Assembly (NCBI GenBank): GCA_965530755.1
Contig: CBESNA010000104.1
Coordinates: forward strand, 1 to 5,973
Direction: 5' to 3'
DNA length: 5,973 nucleotides
Origin: SZUA-35 sp965530755
GTDB taxonomy: Bacteria; Actinomycetota; Acidimicrobiia; Acidimicrobiales; SZUA-35
This document shows, in pieces, positions 5,313 through 5,973 of the stretch (the first letter of the stretch is position 1; each line of letters starts with the position of its first letter). Below the pieces are notes generated by a model. It had not been told where the DNA came from. It saw only the letters and a program-made list of their open reading frames with translations, and searched no databases. Position numbers and translations under genes: made by a program.

Positions 5313-5973
5313 AGGCGATGTCGCGGCAGGCCAAGGATCGGGTGGCGTGGCCCATGATCTGGGCGGTCGGCGGGAGCGCCATTGCTCTGGTCGGGATCTT
5401 CCAGCGCAGTCTCTGGCAAGACGAGGCCATCACGGCCGGCCTCGCCCACGGCGACGCGGCCGGACTCTGGAGGGGCATCGTTGCTGATCGGGGCAACATG
5501 TCGCTCTTCTACGTGATCGAGACAAGTCTGGCACCGATGAGCGACTCCGATGCCTGGTTGCGAATCCCGTCGGTGATTTCGTTCGGCCTGCTCCTCGGAT
5601 TTCTCTGGTCTCTGGCGAATCGCGTCGCAGGTTCTGCTGCGGCGCACGTCACGGCCGCCCTGTCCGTGACGTCGGTGGCCCTCGTCTACTACGGCCAAGA
5701 AGCTCGCTCCTACGCTGCGGTCGCTGCCGCTGCCGTAGCCATGATGTGGTTGTTGGAGCGAGCACTTCGGACGCCCTCGACGAGGCGATGGATGATCCTC
5801 GTGCTGGTTTCCGTGCTCGGGGCGTATCTCCACGTCGTGATCCTGTTCTTTCTTCCCGGCCTCTTCGCTGTCGGATACCTGCGCTCCAGTCGCAGCGAAC
5901 GTTTGCGCGTTGTCGGCGCCGCCTTCGTCGGGGCAGTGGCGTGCCTTCCGCTCGCGATCGGCATCGCAGTCGG
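5309..5973 (+). CDS. GT39/PMT_2-like membrane glycosyltransferase, N-terminal part
   Basis: Likely integral membrane GT-C transferase using a lipid-phosphate sugar donor. The window gives 221 complete codons with no stop; family members usually run to 450-600 residues, so half or more is missing on the right. After a first membrane helix (about 12-31), SLWQDEAITAGLA (34-46) is the signature first-loop motif with D38 and E39, the former being the expected catalytic acid/base position. YYGQEARSYA (127-136) is the second family signature, with Q130, E131 and R133. More helices lie near 86-103, 109-128, 135-150, 162-191 and 201-221. I chose the GTG at 5309, whose TGA overlap with the previous gene suggests coupling; no Shine-Dalgarno is visible. 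The ATG at 5318 (M4), preceded by GAAGG, is a possible alternative. With the preceding GT87-like gene it makes two consecutive GT-C enzymes, pointing to extracytoplasmic sugar addition. Confidence 0.88.
   Translation, partial: MKAMSRQAKDRVAWPMIWAVGGSAIALVGIFQRSLWQDEAITAGLAHGDAAGLWRGIVADRGNMSLFYVIETSLAPMSDSDAWLRIPSVISFGLLLGFLWSLANRVAGSAAAHVTAALSVTSVALVYYGQEARSYAAVAAAAVAMMWLLERALRTPSTRRWMILVLVSVLGAYLHVVILFFLPGLFAVGYLRSSRSERLRVVGAAFVGAVACLPLAIGIAV

Noticed and set aside
5201..5833. Minus-strand open frame of 210 codons opposite the end of the GT87-like gene and the GT39-like gene.
   Set aside because: Highly Arg/His/Pro-rich with no hydrophobic core, and opposite well-supported membrane-protein genes.

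Overview
This window is an accessory glycan-biosynthesis locus from a GC-rich bacterium. GC-biased third codon positions, GTG starts, tightly overlapping genes and an apparent leaderless gene (a TANNNT box eight bases upstream of a GTG, with no Shine-Dalgarno) all fit an actinomycete (Actinomycetota). The class is not resolved from the sequence; an aquatic or soil acidimicrobial-type lineage is only a guess.

Layout. Positions 1-908 (minus strand) hold most of a family-4 glycosyltransferase (GT4) whose C-terminus runs off the left edge. A 171-bp divergent intergenic region (909-1079) follows. It carries a plausible leaderless promoter for the minus-strand gene, a perfect 9-bp tandem direct repeat, and a Shine-Dalgarno for the plus-strand gene. 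From 1080 to the right edge five plus-strand genes are packed without gaps: an NAD-dependent sugar epimerase of the CDP-paratose 2-epimerase-like group (1080-2147), a WecG/TagA/CpsF (GT26) transferase (2135-2899), a second GT4-like transferase (2899-4047), a DUF2029/GT87-type polytopic membrane transferase (4044-5312), and the N-terminal half of a GT39/PMT_2-like polytopic membrane transferase (5309 onward, cut by the right edge). The four junctions overlap by 13, 1, 4 and 4 bases, so the five genes are almost certainly one translationally coupled operon.

How they may work together (inference). The epimerase would adjust a nucleotide-sugar donor. GT26 and the two GT4 enzymes would build a lipid-linked oligosaccharide on the cytoplasmic face. 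The two GT-C type membrane enzymes, which normally use polyprenyl-phosphate sugars, would add residues on the outer face. No flippase, polymerase, phosphoglycosyl transferase or nucleotide-sugar dehydratase lies in the window, so the glycan (exopolysaccharide, wall glycan or glycolipid) cannot be named.

The most notable point is that the epimerase has Phe where extended SDR enzymes carry the catalytic Tyr of the YxxxK motif, although the rest of its active-site neighbourhood is intact. I saw no CRISPR array, RNA gene, insertion sequence or clear terminator.
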